A DNA stretch of 64,000 nt, taken from Thalassotalea_H sp040779345 (GTDB lineage: Bacteria > Pseudomonadota > Gammaproteobacteria > Enterobacterales > Alteromonadaceae). The DNA lies in NCBI GenBank assembly GCA_040779345.1, contig JBFONU010000012.1:62001-126000 (forward strand), written 5' to 3'. The notes beneath the pieces are model-generated. The model was not told where the DNA came from, ran no database searches, and was given only the letters and a program-made list of their open reading frames with translations. A program made the translations under genes and the position numbers. The stretch's first letter is position 1, and every line of letters starts with the position of its first letter. Shown in pieces: positions 25,401 to 33,285 of this stretch.

Positions 25401-27477
25401 ATTACATCTATTAAAGCAACAGGCCTTGGATATGGCTGAAGAGTCTTTACGGTTGAAATCTGAATTTTTAGCTAGCATGAGTCATGAGATCAGAACCCCG
25501 ATGAATGGGGTTTTAGGTATGTTAGGTTTACTTGAACAAAGTAAGCTTTCTAAACAGCAAGAGCATTATGTTCAACTGGCCAGCTCAAGTGCGCATTCTT
25601 TATTATTTTTAATTAATGATATTTTAGACTTTTCTAAGATTGAGGCAGGAAAGCTAGAATTAGAAGTCTTTGATTTTGATCTAAGGAGCCAATTAGGTGA
25701 ATTTGCCGAATCTATGGCGGTACGGGCACAAGAAAAGGGCTTAGAGTTAGTATTAGATTTAACTCAAATTAACGACTCTATGGTTAAAGGCGACCCAAGC
25801 CGTATTAGACAAATCTTGTCAAATCTGGTCGGTAATGCCATCAAGTTTACCGAAAGTGGTGAAGTTATTATTAAAGCGAGTGTTGTAAAAAACACCCGTG
25901 ATAATAAATTAAACTTTTCTTGCGACATTATTGATACAGGAATTGGGATCCCAGAAAATAAAATCAATAACCTTTTTGATTCTTTCACACAGGTTGATGC
26001 TACGACAACACGAAAATACGGTGGAACAGGATTAGGCTTGGCCATCGTAAAACAATTATGTGAACTGATGGGGGGAAACGTAAAAGTTAAAAGTGAAATA
26101 AACAAAGGGAGCTGTTTTACTTTTACTATTGAGTTAGTGAAGAGTGATAAGTCAAAACTTGTCATGCCAGCAGTTGATATTTCAGGCACCGAAATATTAA
26201 TTGTTGATGATAATGACACAAATTTAGCCGTATTAAAGGGGCAATTAGAAATTTGGGGAGCCGTTGTTACCCAAGCACATGACGGCTATGAAGCCTTAAG
26301 CCTTATTGAAAAAGAGCCTAAAAATAAATTTGCAGTTGCCATTTTAGATATGCAAATGCCAGGGATGGATGGTGCGACACTGGGCAGATTTATGAAAGAA
26401 AATAGCCAAACGTCTTCGACTAAACTTATTATGATGACATCGATGGGAGAAAGAGGAGATGCAGCTTATTTCTCATCATTAGGTTTTGCCGCATATTTTC
26501 CAAAACCGGCAACAACATCAGATTTATTTAACGCTTTATCAATTGTACTCGACGATACGAATGCGGCAACGTTAGACAAAGATATTATCACTCATCATAG
26601 TTTAAGAAATATACATCGTCGCCCACAAGAAAATAAACTCCCGAGGAAAGCACGGATACTATTAGTTGAAGATAATAGAATCAATCAAGTTGTTATTCTT
26701 GGTGTTTTAGCAAATATCTATTTACATGCCGATGTGGCTGAAAATGGCCTTGAAGCACTTGAGTGTCTTAAGAATGAATCGAAGGACACGCCATTTGAAA
26801 TCATTATCATGGATTGTCAAATGCCAGAGCTTGATGGTTACGAGACGACTAAAATAATTAGAGAGGGAGGCGCTGGCGAACACTACCAATCAATTCCTAT
26901 TATTGCGATGACAGCTAATGCAATGAAAGGTGATAAAGAAAAATGTTTAACAGCGGGGATGAGTGATTATGCAACTAAACCTGTTGATGCATTGATATTG
27001 CAACAAAAACTTTGTCATTGGCTCGGCGAAGAAGTTACTAGTATTAAGACTGAGAAAGTTGAGACAACTCAATTATCCAGCGTAAACCAATATCAAGAAG
27101 ATGATAGTGAACCAACAACAGCTGAAATGAAAAATGATAAAGACCTTATTTGGCATAAAGAAGGCTTTTTAAAACGTATTAGAAATAATATTAATTTAGC
27201 TGAAAAACTCATAAAACTCTTCTTAGAAGATGGACCCCAACAGATTAAAGACCTTCAAGACGCAATAACAAAAACAGACAATGAAAAAATAGTCAGTATT
27301 GCCCATAAGCTTAAAGGGAGTGTTAAAAACTTAGGGGGAAATAAACTTGCACAACTTCTTGAAGTAATTGAAATAAACCAAAAATCTGGTTCATTAGAAA
27401 AACTTGACCACTATAAACTAGAATTAACGAATGAGTTTGAAAATTTTATTGCCGAATTACAAGGCTTTATTGACTAA
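22420..27477 (+). CDS. large membrane hybrid histidine kinase (MASE-like, periplasmic sensor, HAMP, PAS, PAS, HisKA, HATPase, REC, REC, HPt)
   Basis: A 1685-residue phosphorelay protein. An N-terminal multi-helix membrane module (about 15-300) looks like MASE3 (SVGFVDIFHTLAA). A second membrane helix (about 345-367) opens a periplasmic Cache-like domain (368-655), closed by a helix (about 660-682) and HAMP. PAS A (745-865) is FixL-like, with H798 and R818 twenty residues apart as in the heme-binding FixL PAS (H200/R220). PAS B spans 880-1000. HisKA has H1022 (SMSHEIRTPMNG), the receivers D1310 and D1465, and the HPt H1629 (AHKLKG). It is a complete four-step relay (His-Asp-His-Asp) whose HPt would feed a separate receiver, perhaps one in this island. 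Confidence 0.9.
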   Translation: MQKNNQYGTKPFTKHRLITLTIIICICLSPLVLSFLAIDFSSVVTPLTNESLINNQLDDSSLLMSVYGDLHHALLEWSAIGLALITALLSFFHYRAKQDVTIPIIGIALLSVGFVDIFHTLAATKVIFANAPNSEFIPFSWVLSRLFAAMLMLMAVSLCFWLSRKFNQRLSVNQQTRLLVVFSIILALLVFVTIYIAISSSSLPQTVFANAFISRPYDILPLALFFCTGAIAWLWFYDDYSALRLALFLSILPQIVTQLHMGFGSIALFDHHFNVAHFFKIISTGIVLIGLLVDLPVQESTSRTQGVIDDNTQQFNDKNLAITHKVDLGKVKWPLALKIPLAGFLFSFVILLTIAFTFYIESYQLVKDKEMRELSLEAEIVKPLFSEFYRQSSRDVSFLQATPPIEGIIKAKQANSEALFSIWRQRLNSIFIELLKTKPHYKRMSYITISSSNDVLVSAVRENDKVINLTKDKLIKGIELTDLKPMLTQQTSAMYFSKIIRRSSDTNDINRLSSNASYFVASPVFEPQSNELFGIIAIEVNLSSYISELKKQSLKDIIFYIANEQGDILYCPRDVAKCSTTETFIAHFPQLAPVISTNKETAQLYDFNKEKSDNSLAFYSKMNFEFNQQIPSLHLLIENQQDDLLFAVKNMRFRAILLSLSLALLSLVISIFAARKLTRSLSTMRQSLFSFENKGEIGDLPTSETDEIGLLARSFHNLFVTIEHKSSELELVATQAHSATLKLQAILNSIVDAVITINTQGEILAFNKAARKMFGYKEEEVLHQNIEILMPVEFAKHHNSYLDNFLKTGKSKVFGIGRELPALRSDGEVFPMLLSISEVITDDGKIFTGLIRDITENKLLDAEKKRILNETKNAAWRLNFALSAPKIGVWDLDLSSKHILWDERMYKLFDTSPESNITPKDIWLEKIHPEDVEHVEALLAKSILSGKEIHYQHRIITSNNQIKYIEAHAQVMFDDRGERTRVVGTYRDNTEQQQLHLLKQQALDMAEESLRLKSEFLASMSHEIRTPMNGVLGMLGLLEQSKLSKQQEHYVQLASSSAHSLLFLINDILDFSKIEAGKLELEVFDFDLRSQLGEFAESMAVRAQEKGLELVLDLTQINDSMVKGDPSRIRQILSNLVGNAIKFTESGEVIIKASVVKNTRDNKLNFSCDIIDTGIGIPENKINNLFDSFTQVDATTTRKYGGTGLGLAIVKQLCELMGGNVKVKSEINKGSCFTFTIELVKSDKSKLVMPAVDISGTEILIVDDNDTNLAVLKGQLEIWGAVVTQAHDGYEALSLIEKEPKNKFAVAILDMQMPGMDGATLGRFMKENSQTSSTKLIMMTSMGERGDAAYFSSLGFAAYFPKPATTSDLFNALSIVLDDTNAATLDKDIITHHSLRNIHRRPQENKLPRKARILLVEDNRINQVVILGVLANIYLHADVAENGLEALECLKNESKDTPFEIIIMDCQMPELDGYETTKIIREGGAGEHYQSIPIIAMTANAMKGDKEKCLTAGMSDYATKPVDALILQQKLCHWLGEEVTSIKTEKVETTQLSSVNQYQEDDSEPTTAEMKNDKDLIWHKEGFLKRIRNNINLAEKLIKLFLEDGPQQIKDLQDAITKTDNEKIVSIAHKLKGSVKNLGGNKLAQLLEVIEINQKSGSLEKLDHYKLELTNEFENFIAELQGFID

Positions 27478-27574
27478 TTTTGATATGCTTTTAGTTATAT
27501 CTGATAAAAGTTTCACGAAGAAACATCACTTTATTGATACGTTAAGTTAGTCAATTTGAAATAAAGAGGTTTTA

Positions 27575-28921
27575 ATGGAAGATCCTAACCAGTATACGAT
27601 TTTAGCGGTTGACGATGCAAAAGACTCGCTGATGTTATTAGAGTTCGATTTGGTTGAAGCTGGCTACCAAGTGATCACTGCAGAATCTGGAAATGACGCA
27701 CTTGCAATGCTACCAAACGTTGATATTAGTTTGATCTTACTTGATATGTATATGCCAGGTAAATCTGGCTTATCTGTTTTACAAGAAATAAAAGCGCAAA
27801 GCAAATATGCAGATATTCCGGTGATCATGCTTTCAGCCTCAGATGACGAAACTCAAATTGTGGCTTCCTTAGAGTTCGGCGCTGATGATTACGTCACTAA
27901 ACCTTACATTTCTAATGTACTTTTAGCTCGCATAAGAAACTCATTACGCTTATTGAATAAAACAAAGCAGCTTGAGATGTTAGCTAAAACAGACTTTTTG
28001 ACTAAAGTGAACAATCGTGGCAGTTTTCAAGAGCTTGTCGATAAAACAATTAGTCAAACAAAGCGAACAGAGCAGACTATTTCACTGGCGATGTTTGATT
28101 TAGATTTTTTTAAGAATGTGAATGATAACTATGGGCATGAAGCTGGTGATAAAGCGTTAATCGACTTTGCAGAAATATTAAAAGATACTTTTCGTGACTA
28201 TGACATTATTGGCCGAATAGGAGGAGAAGAATTTGCTGTTTGTATGCCTGATACGGGTATTAGTGATGCATATAATGCCTGTGAAAGATGTAGAAAGTCA
28301 TTAGAGTCTCATGTTGTTTTCGTGAACTATCAAGGTGAGACACAAGAAATCTCTTTAACGGTCAGTATTGGAGTAACTTCAGCGAGTGGTCAAGCAATGT
28401 ATTTTGATGAATTGTTGCGTATTGCCGACCAAGGGCTTTATCATGCAAAGGATAAAGGAAGAAATCAAACAGTAATAGAAGGAGTAGTTGAAGATAATAG
28501 TATGGATGAGCAAGCTAAGAGTGACATTATATCGACAAATAAAAGTGAGACTAGCAGCATGGATACAAATGAAAAATATCCTGGTATTGATTATGATGTT
28601 GGTGTGAATAATGTTTTAGGTGATGAAAGTTTATTTGCCGAAATTTTAGTCATGTTTTATCAAGATCATGGTAGGGACCATCATAATATCGAACAAGCCA
28701 TCGATGCTTTAGAGCAAGAAAAAATTAAGCATTTAGTTCACACGCTTAAGGGGGTTTCATGCTCTATTGGTGCAATGGCGTTATTTGAACATTGTAAAAA
28801 ACTCGACATTGCGGTGAATGAAAATAAAACGGATGAATACTCACTACTTTTTCCACCGTTAAAAGAAGAGTTAATTAAAGTGCTTGCCGGACTTGAATTA
28901 CATTTAGCCGAGAAATTGTAA
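27575..28921 (+). CDS. REC-GGDEF-HPt diguanylate cyclase
   Basis: A 448-residue protein: receiver (1-125) with D57 (LLDMYMPG); GGDEF domain (135-300) with an intact active site GGEEF at 216-220 and an RxxD inhibitory site RDYD at 207-210, five residues before it; HPt domain (about 345-445) with H389 in LVHTLKGVS. It should make cyclic di-GMP when its receiver is phosphorylated, with product inhibition. The HPt end is unusual for cyclases and suggests phosphate is passed both into and out of the protein. It ends the signalling island and may link it to biofilm or motility control, as HsbD does in Pseudomonas. Confidence 0.92.
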   Translation: MEDPNQYTILAVDDAKDSLMLLEFDLVEAGYQVITAESGNDALAMLPNVDISLILLDMYMPGKSGLSVLQEIKAQSKYADIPVIMLSASDDETQIVASLEFGADDYVTKPYISNVLLARIRNSLRLLNKTKQLEMLAKTDFLTKVNNRGSFQELVDKTISQTKRTEQTISLAMFDLDFFKNVNDNYGHEAGDKALIDFAEILKDTFRDYDIIGRIGGEEFAVCMPDTGISDAYNACERCRKSLESHVVFVNYQGETQEISLTVSIGVTSASGQAMYFDELLRIADQGLYHAKDKGRNQTVIEGVVEDNSMDEQAKSDIISTNKSETSSMDTNEKYPGIDYDVGVNNVLGDESLFAEILVMFYQDHGRDHHNIEQAIDALEQEKIKHLVHTLKGVSCSIGAMALFEHCKKLDIAVNENKTDEYSLLFPPLKEELIKVLAGLELHLAEKL

Positions 28922-28930
28922 TGGGGACTT

Positions 28931-28963
28931 GTTAAGAGTTGAGTGTTAAGAGTTGAGTGTTAA
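28931..28963. repeat. short tandem repeat, 14-bp unit x 2.4
   Basis: The unit gttaagagttgagt occurs twice exactly (28931-28944, 28945-28958), then gttaa. It lies in the 64-base gap between the converging cyclase and yfaE genes. Probably slippage-prone filler; no function can be assigned. Confidence 0.75.
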
Positions 28964-28985
28964 AGGGACTTTAACATAGCCATGA

Positions 28986-29285
28986 CTATTCAATTTTTAA
29001 TGTGATATCTGAAGTGGGTACACAGCAACATGGTAGTATTTCATTTTCGCCAATGAATGCTAAAGGCTCACCATTTGGGTATGTAATATTCCCGTCGACT
29101 AAAACCACGCGACAGGCTCCACAAAAACCATCACGACAATGATAATGTACTTCTACATCGTTCGTTTCTAAATTGTTTAATAACGTTTTATCGGCAGGGT
29201 TGTAACGGATCTTTTGTTGCTCAACCGTAATGATATACTCACAAGCATTTGAACTTTCTTCTTGTGAGTTTTTAGCATCATTCAT
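28986..29285 (-). CDS. yfaE: 2Fe-2S ferredoxin YfaE (ribonucleotide reductase maintenance)
   Basis: A 99-residue plant-type [2Fe-2S] ferredoxin with the cluster motif C-x4-C-x2-C (HCRDGFCGACRV) and the fourth Cys in LPCCCVP. YfaE delivers electrons to regenerate the diferric-tyrosyl radical of NrdB. It lies directly downstream of nrdB, as in E. coli, which settles the assignment. The N-terminus has about 15 extra polar residues. A strong hairpin separates it from nrdB. Confidence 0.92.
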   Translation of the reverse strand: MNDAKNSQEESSNACEYIITVEQQKIRYNPADKTLLNNLETNDVEVHYHCRDGFCGACRVVLVDGNITYPNGEPLAFIGENEILPCCCVPTSDITLKIE

Positions 29286-29312
29286 TTGTATTTACTAGGC
29301 ATCTAACTATGT

Positions 29313-29347
29313 CATTCGTTTTATCATGTTGCGTGATAAAACGAATG
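29313..29347. other. perfect 14-bp intercistronic hairpin between nrdB and yfaE
   Basis: The arms 29313-29326 (cattcgttttatca) and 29334-29347 are exact reverse complements with a 7-base loop. On the transcribed minus strand the T-run precedes rather than follows the stem, so it looks like an mRNA-stability or processing element lowering yfaE expression relative to nrdB, rather than a classic terminator. Confidence 0.6.
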
Positions 29348-29360
29348 AAAATATACGCTT

Positions 29361-30491
29361 TTATAGATCAAAGTCATCAAAGTCGTCACTAGAAACTGAA
29401 GAGTCAACTTGTCCAACAAGATAACTTGAAATCTCAGTTTCTTGTGGGGCCACTTGCACATTATCACTGACTAAATAAGCATTCATCCATGGCAAAGGAT
29501 TACTTTTGATACTAAAAGGGGCTTCAAAACCAATCGCTGCTAAGCGTTGGTTACTTATGTACTCGATGTACTGATTTAATATTTCTGCATTAAGGCCAAT
29601 CATTGAGCCGTCTTTAAAGAGGTATTGTGCCCACTCTTTTTCTTGTTCAACAACATCTAAGAAAATTTGTAGCCCGTCAGCTTTCAATGTTTCTGAAATC
29701 TCTTTCATCTCAGGATCATCTTTACCAGACATCCAGTTATTAAGAATATGCTGGGTACCTGTTAAATGTAATGCTTCATCACGAGCAATTAGCTTAATTA
29801 TTTTGGCATTGCCTTCAAGCAATTCACGCTCGGCAAAAGCAAATGAGCAAGCAAAGCTGACATAAAAACGAATCGCTTCTAAGGCGTTAACAGAGCAAAT
29901 AGCAAGATACAAACGCTCTTTTAATTTACGTTGTGTCACTTCGATGCTTTTTCCTTCAACCTCATAGGTACCTTCGCCTTGAGACTGTAACAGCTGGGTA
30001 GTTATGATCACATCATCAAAGTATTTAGCAATACTACTCGCGCGCTTTAAAATAGCTGGGTTTACTACAATATCATCAAAGACTTCACTCGGATCAGAAA
30101 ACAAATTACGTAAAATATGGGTATACGAACGTGAATGAATTGTCTCACTAAATGCCCATGTTTCTACCCAAGTTTCAACTTCAGGTAAAGAAACAAGGGG
30201 TAATAAAACGGCATTCACTGAGCGTGCTGCCATGCTGTCAAGTAACGTTTGGTATTTTAGGTTTGAAATAAAAATATGTTTTTCTGAGCTGGTTAACCCT
30301 TGCCAATCCGCTCTATCTTTAGAAACATCAATTTCTTCAGGTCGCCAAAAGAAAGATAATTGTTTTTCGATCAGTTTTTCAAAAGCTACGTAACGTTGTT
30401 GGTCGTAGCGAGAGACATTTACACTATTCCCCAAAAACATAGGCTCTAGTAATGCGTTATTAGGGGTTTGGTTAAATGTGCTATAGGTCAT
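29361..30491 (-). CDS. nrdB: class Ia ribonucleotide reductase beta subunit NrdB
   Basis: The start is set at ATG 30491 (MTYSTFNQT), matching E. coli NrdB MAYTTFSQT and giving 376 residues, the same length as E. coli; an ATG 24 bases upstream would add eight atypical residues. Iron and radical-site segments are conserved: SETIHSRSYTHI, ARDEALHLTGTQH and the YVSFACSFAFAERELLEGNAK region. The tail ends DDFDDFDL, the acidic peptide that binds NrdA. With NrdA it reduces ribonucleoside diphosphates using a tyrosyl radical, and so needs oxygen for activation. Confidence 0.96.
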   Translation of the reverse strand: MTYSTFNQTPNNALLEPMFLGNSVNVSRYDQQRYVAFEKLIEKQLSFFWRPEEIDVSKDRADWQGLTSSEKHIFISNLKYQTLLDSMAARSVNAVLLPLVSLPEVETWVETWAFSETIHSRSYTHILRNLFSDPSEVFDDIVVNPAILKRASSIAKYFDDVIITTQLLQSQGEGTYEVEGKSIEVTQRKLKERLYLAICSVNALEAIRFYVSFACSFAFAERELLEGNAKIIKLIARDEALHLTGTQHILNNWMSGKDDPEMKEISETLKADGLQIFLDVVEQEKEWAQYLFKDGSMIGLNAEILNQYIEYISNQRLAAIGFEAPFSIKSNPLPWMNAYLVSDNVQVAPQETEISSYLVGQVDSSVSSDDFDDFDL

Positions 30492-30581
30492 GTGTGCTCC
30501 TAGAAACAACGCCATTTCGGCATTGTTTCAAACTATCTAAAGTGTAGATTTTATTATTTTTATTCGTATGGTTGAAAATAG

Positions 30582-30614
30582 CGTCAATGCAAATAAACAT
30601 ATATCGCATTGACG
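30582..30614. other. 9-bp inverted repeat in the nrdA-nrdB gap
   Basis: cgtcaatgc (30582-30590) and gcattgacg (30606-30614) are exact complements with a 15-base loop, just after the nrdA stop on the minus strand. There is no U-tract. It probably forms an intercistronic mRNA hairpin that could set the nrdA:nrdB ratio or protect the nrdA 3' end. Confidence 0.5.
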
Positions 30615-30620
30615 TTATCC

Positions 30621-32891
30621 TTAAATTTTACAAGCGCCGCCTGCACAGTCATCACTTTCAACTTCCACTTGGTCATCTGCACCATCACGGGTATTGTGAT
30701 AATACATAGTTTTAACACCAAGCTTATAGGCAGTAAGTAAATCTTTTAAGATTTGTTTAACAGGCACCTTGCCCCCTTCAAATTTTGAGGGGTCGTAGTT
30801 CGTATTAGCAGAGATGGTTTGGTCGACAAATTTTTGCATTATGCCAACAAGCTCTAAGTAACCTTCATTGCTTGGAATATTCCACAACAACTCATAGTTA
30901 TCTTTTAATCTTTCGTATTCAGGAACCACTTGTTTTAATATGCCATCTTTACTCGCCTTGACACTGATCAAGCCACGTGGCGGTTCAATGCCATTAGTCG
31001 CATTTGAAATCTGCGATGAAGTTTCTGAAGGCATCAGTGCTGACACGGTTGAGTTTCTCACGCCATGCTCTTTGATGCTTTCTCGTAAGCCTTCCCAATC
31101 TAAATGTAAAGGCTCACCGGTAATATTATCGATTTCTTTTTTATAGGTATCGATAGGTAAAATACCTTGAGATAAACGCGTTTCATTAAACTTAGGACAA
31201 GCACCTTGCTCAATGGCCAATTTATTAGAGGCTTGCAATAAATAAAACTGAATTGCTTCAAATGTTCTATGCGTTAAATTGTTTGCACTGCCATTGGAAT
31301 AGTAAACGCCATTTTTAGCCAAATAATACGCGTAGTTAATAACGCCTATACCAAGTGTTCTGCGACCAAAGGTTGCATTTTCTGCCGCAGGCATTGGGTA
31401 ATCTTGGTAATCCAATAAATTATCTAAAGCACGAACAGCTAAATCTGCTAAGCCTTCTAATTCATCAAGGCTTTCAATGGCACCTAAATTAAATGCAGAT
31501 AATGTACAAAGGGCTATTTCACCGTTTGGATCATTAATTTCATTTAGTGGCTTCGTTGGCAAAGCGATTTCTAAACAAAGGTTACTTTGTCTAATTGGTG
31601 CCATTTTAGGGTTGAAAGGACTGTGTGTATTACAGTGGTCAACATTTTGTAGATAAATACGACCGGTACTGGCACGTTCTTGAGCAAATAAAGTAAATAA
31701 TTCAATGGCTTTAATGCATTTCTTACGAATCGAATCATCAGCTTCATATTGTAAATATAAGCGTTCAAATTCATCTTGATCTTCAAAAAATGCATCGTAT
31801 AAACCTGGTACATCACTTGGGCTAAATAAGGTGATTGACTGACCTTTGATCAAACGTTGATACATCACTTTGTTAAACTGAACACCGTAATCTAAATGAC
31901 GCACGCGGTTTTCTTCAACACCGCGGTTATTTTTTAATACGAGTAAGCTTTCAACTTCTAAATGCCAAAGTGGATAGAACAGGGTAGCAGCACCACCTCT
32001 AACTCCACCTTGAGAGCAGCTTTTAACGGCAGTTTGAAAATGCTTATAGAAAGGAATACAACCAGTATGAAACGCTTCACCGTTACGAATAGAGCTGCCT
32101 AAAGCGCGAATTCTACCGGCATTAATGCCAATACCTGCGCGTTGAGAAACATATTTAACAATCGAGCTTGAAGCCGCATTAATTGAATCTAAACTGTCAC
32201 CACACTCAATAAGTACACAGGACGAGAACTGACGTGTAGGCGTTCTTACCCCCGCCATAATTGGCGTAGGTAATGAAATTTTAAAGGTTGAGATCGCATG
32301 ATAAAAACCTTCAATGTAGGTTAATCGCGTCTCTTTCGGGTATTTAGCAAATAAACAAGCAGCCACTAGTAGATATAAGAACTGTGCACTTTCATAGATC
32401 TCACCTGTAACACGGTTTTGAACTAAGTATTTGCCTTCTAACTGCTTAACAGCAGCGTAACTAAAATTTAGATCGCGGCGATGATCTAAAAAGCTTTCCA
32501 TTTGCTCAAATTCTTCTTGGGTATAATCGAGCAGCAAATGTTGGTCATACTTACCTGATTCTACTAACCCAACAACGTGCGGGTAAAGTTTCGGAGGCTC
32601 AAATTGACCATAGGCTTTTTTACGAAGATGAAAGATGGCTAATCGTGCTGAAAGAAATTGATAATCTGGTGTTTCTTCAGAGATCAAGTCTGCGGCTGCT
32701 TTGATGATCGTTTCATGAATGTCTTCGGTTTTAATACCGTCGTAAAATTGAATGTGAGATTTTAATTCAACTTGTGAAACAGAAACATTATTTAAATTTT
32801 CTGCTGCCCAAGCAATGACCTTGTGAATTTTTTCTAAATCTATGGGTTCTTTTTCGCCGTTACGCTTTGTTACAAAAAGGTTGTTATTCAT
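30621..32891 (-). CDS. nrdA: class Ia ribonucleotide reductase alpha subunit NrdA
   Basis: A 756-residue large subunit (E. coli NrdA 761). The N-terminal ATP cone (FVTKRNGEKEPIDLEKIHKV) carries allosteric activity control. The catalytic barrel has the SCVLIECGDSLDSI region with one redox Cys, NLCLEI with the thiyl-radical Cys, and the finger-loop residues. The last residues DDCAGGACKI contain the C-terminal Cys pair that is re-reduced by thioredoxin or glutaredoxin. It is the first gene of nrdA-nrdB-yfaE and is preceded by a pair of likely NrdR boxes. Confidence 0.96.
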   Translation of the reverse strand: MNNNLFVTKRNGEKEPIDLEKIHKVIAWAAENLNNVSVSQVELKSHIQFYDGIKTEDIHETIIKAAADLISEETPDYQFLSARLAIFHLRKKAYGQFEPPKLYPHVVGLVESGKYDQHLLLDYTQEEFEQMESFLDHRRDLNFSYAAVKQLEGKYLVQNRVTGEIYESAQFLYLLVAACLFAKYPKETRLTYIEGFYHAISTFKISLPTPIMAGVRTPTRQFSSCVLIECGDSLDSINAASSSIVKYVSQRAGIGINAGRIRALGSSIRNGEAFHTGCIPFYKHFQTAVKSCSQGGVRGGAATLFYPLWHLEVESLLVLKNNRGVEENRVRHLDYGVQFNKVMYQRLIKGQSITLFSPSDVPGLYDAFFEDQDEFERLYLQYEADDSIRKKCIKAIELFTLFAQERASTGRIYLQNVDHCNTHSPFNPKMAPIRQSNLCLEIALPTKPLNEINDPNGEIALCTLSAFNLGAIESLDELEGLADLAVRALDNLLDYQDYPMPAAENATFGRRTLGIGVINYAYYLAKNGVYYSNGSANNLTHRTFEAIQFYLLQASNKLAIEQGACPKFNETRLSQGILPIDTYKKEIDNITGEPLHLDWEGLRESIKEHGVRNSTVSALMPSETSSQISNATNGIEPPRGLISVKASKDGILKQVVPEYERLKDNYELLWNIPSNEGYLELVGIMQKFVDQTISANTNYDPSKFEGGKVPVKQILKDLLTAYKLGVKTMYYHNTRDGADDQVEVESDDCAGGACKI

Positions 32892-32965
32892 GAAAAACCT
32901 GTTTTTATTATATTTATATAATTAATTAGTTGAGAAGTTTAGCCAAGAATGCAAATTTTCCTCAT

Positions 32966-33013
32966 GCACTATATCTTGGGTGAAAACATAAAACAGATCA
33001 CAAGATAATGAGG
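32966..33013. promoter_or_regulatory. putative pair of NrdR boxes upstream of nrdA
   Basis: Two 16-base near-palindromes, gcactatatcttgggt (32966-32981) and tcacaagataatgagg (32998-33013), resemble the NrdR consensus acaCwAtATaTwgtgt. They start 32 bases apart, the three-helical-turn spacing typical of NrdR sites. They lie 75-122 bases upstream of nrdA. Each half has mismatches, so the pair and its spacing carry the evidence. Confidence 0.55.
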
Positions 33014-33285
33014 TTTGAGGTTTAATGCAAGCACTAAAAAATCCATTAATTTGGTATGGATATTGACGATTAAAACTATGTTAGTAACAACTAACTTAGT
33101 ACCGTCTTTTAAATTTGATTTTTGTGAAACGCAATATGTTTTTAAACTTTTTTTTCACGGTATTTAGTCGGTATATTTATTTTTGTGAAAATTTTGCTGT
33201 CTATATTACTATTTGTAATATAAATGTAAAATCATTTAAAATTCAAATAGATAAGTTTATTGCTTTATAAGTATACAGTTGATGA
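33014..33285. other. AT-rich region upstream of the nrd operator
   Basis: With the operator this makes a 394-base gap between nrdA and the HAD phosphatase gene. It is very AT-rich with several T-runs. I see no small gene or structured RNA; the nrdA promoter must lie near 32900-33020. Confidence 0.4.

Noticed and set aside
25764..26219. 151-codon minus-strand frame inside the large kinase
   Set aside because: Antisense shadow of the HATPase domain.
29361..29390. NrdB tail DDFDDFDL as another member of the shared acidic LF tail
   Set aside because: It is the known NrdA-binding peptide of class I reductases and lies outside the signalling island.
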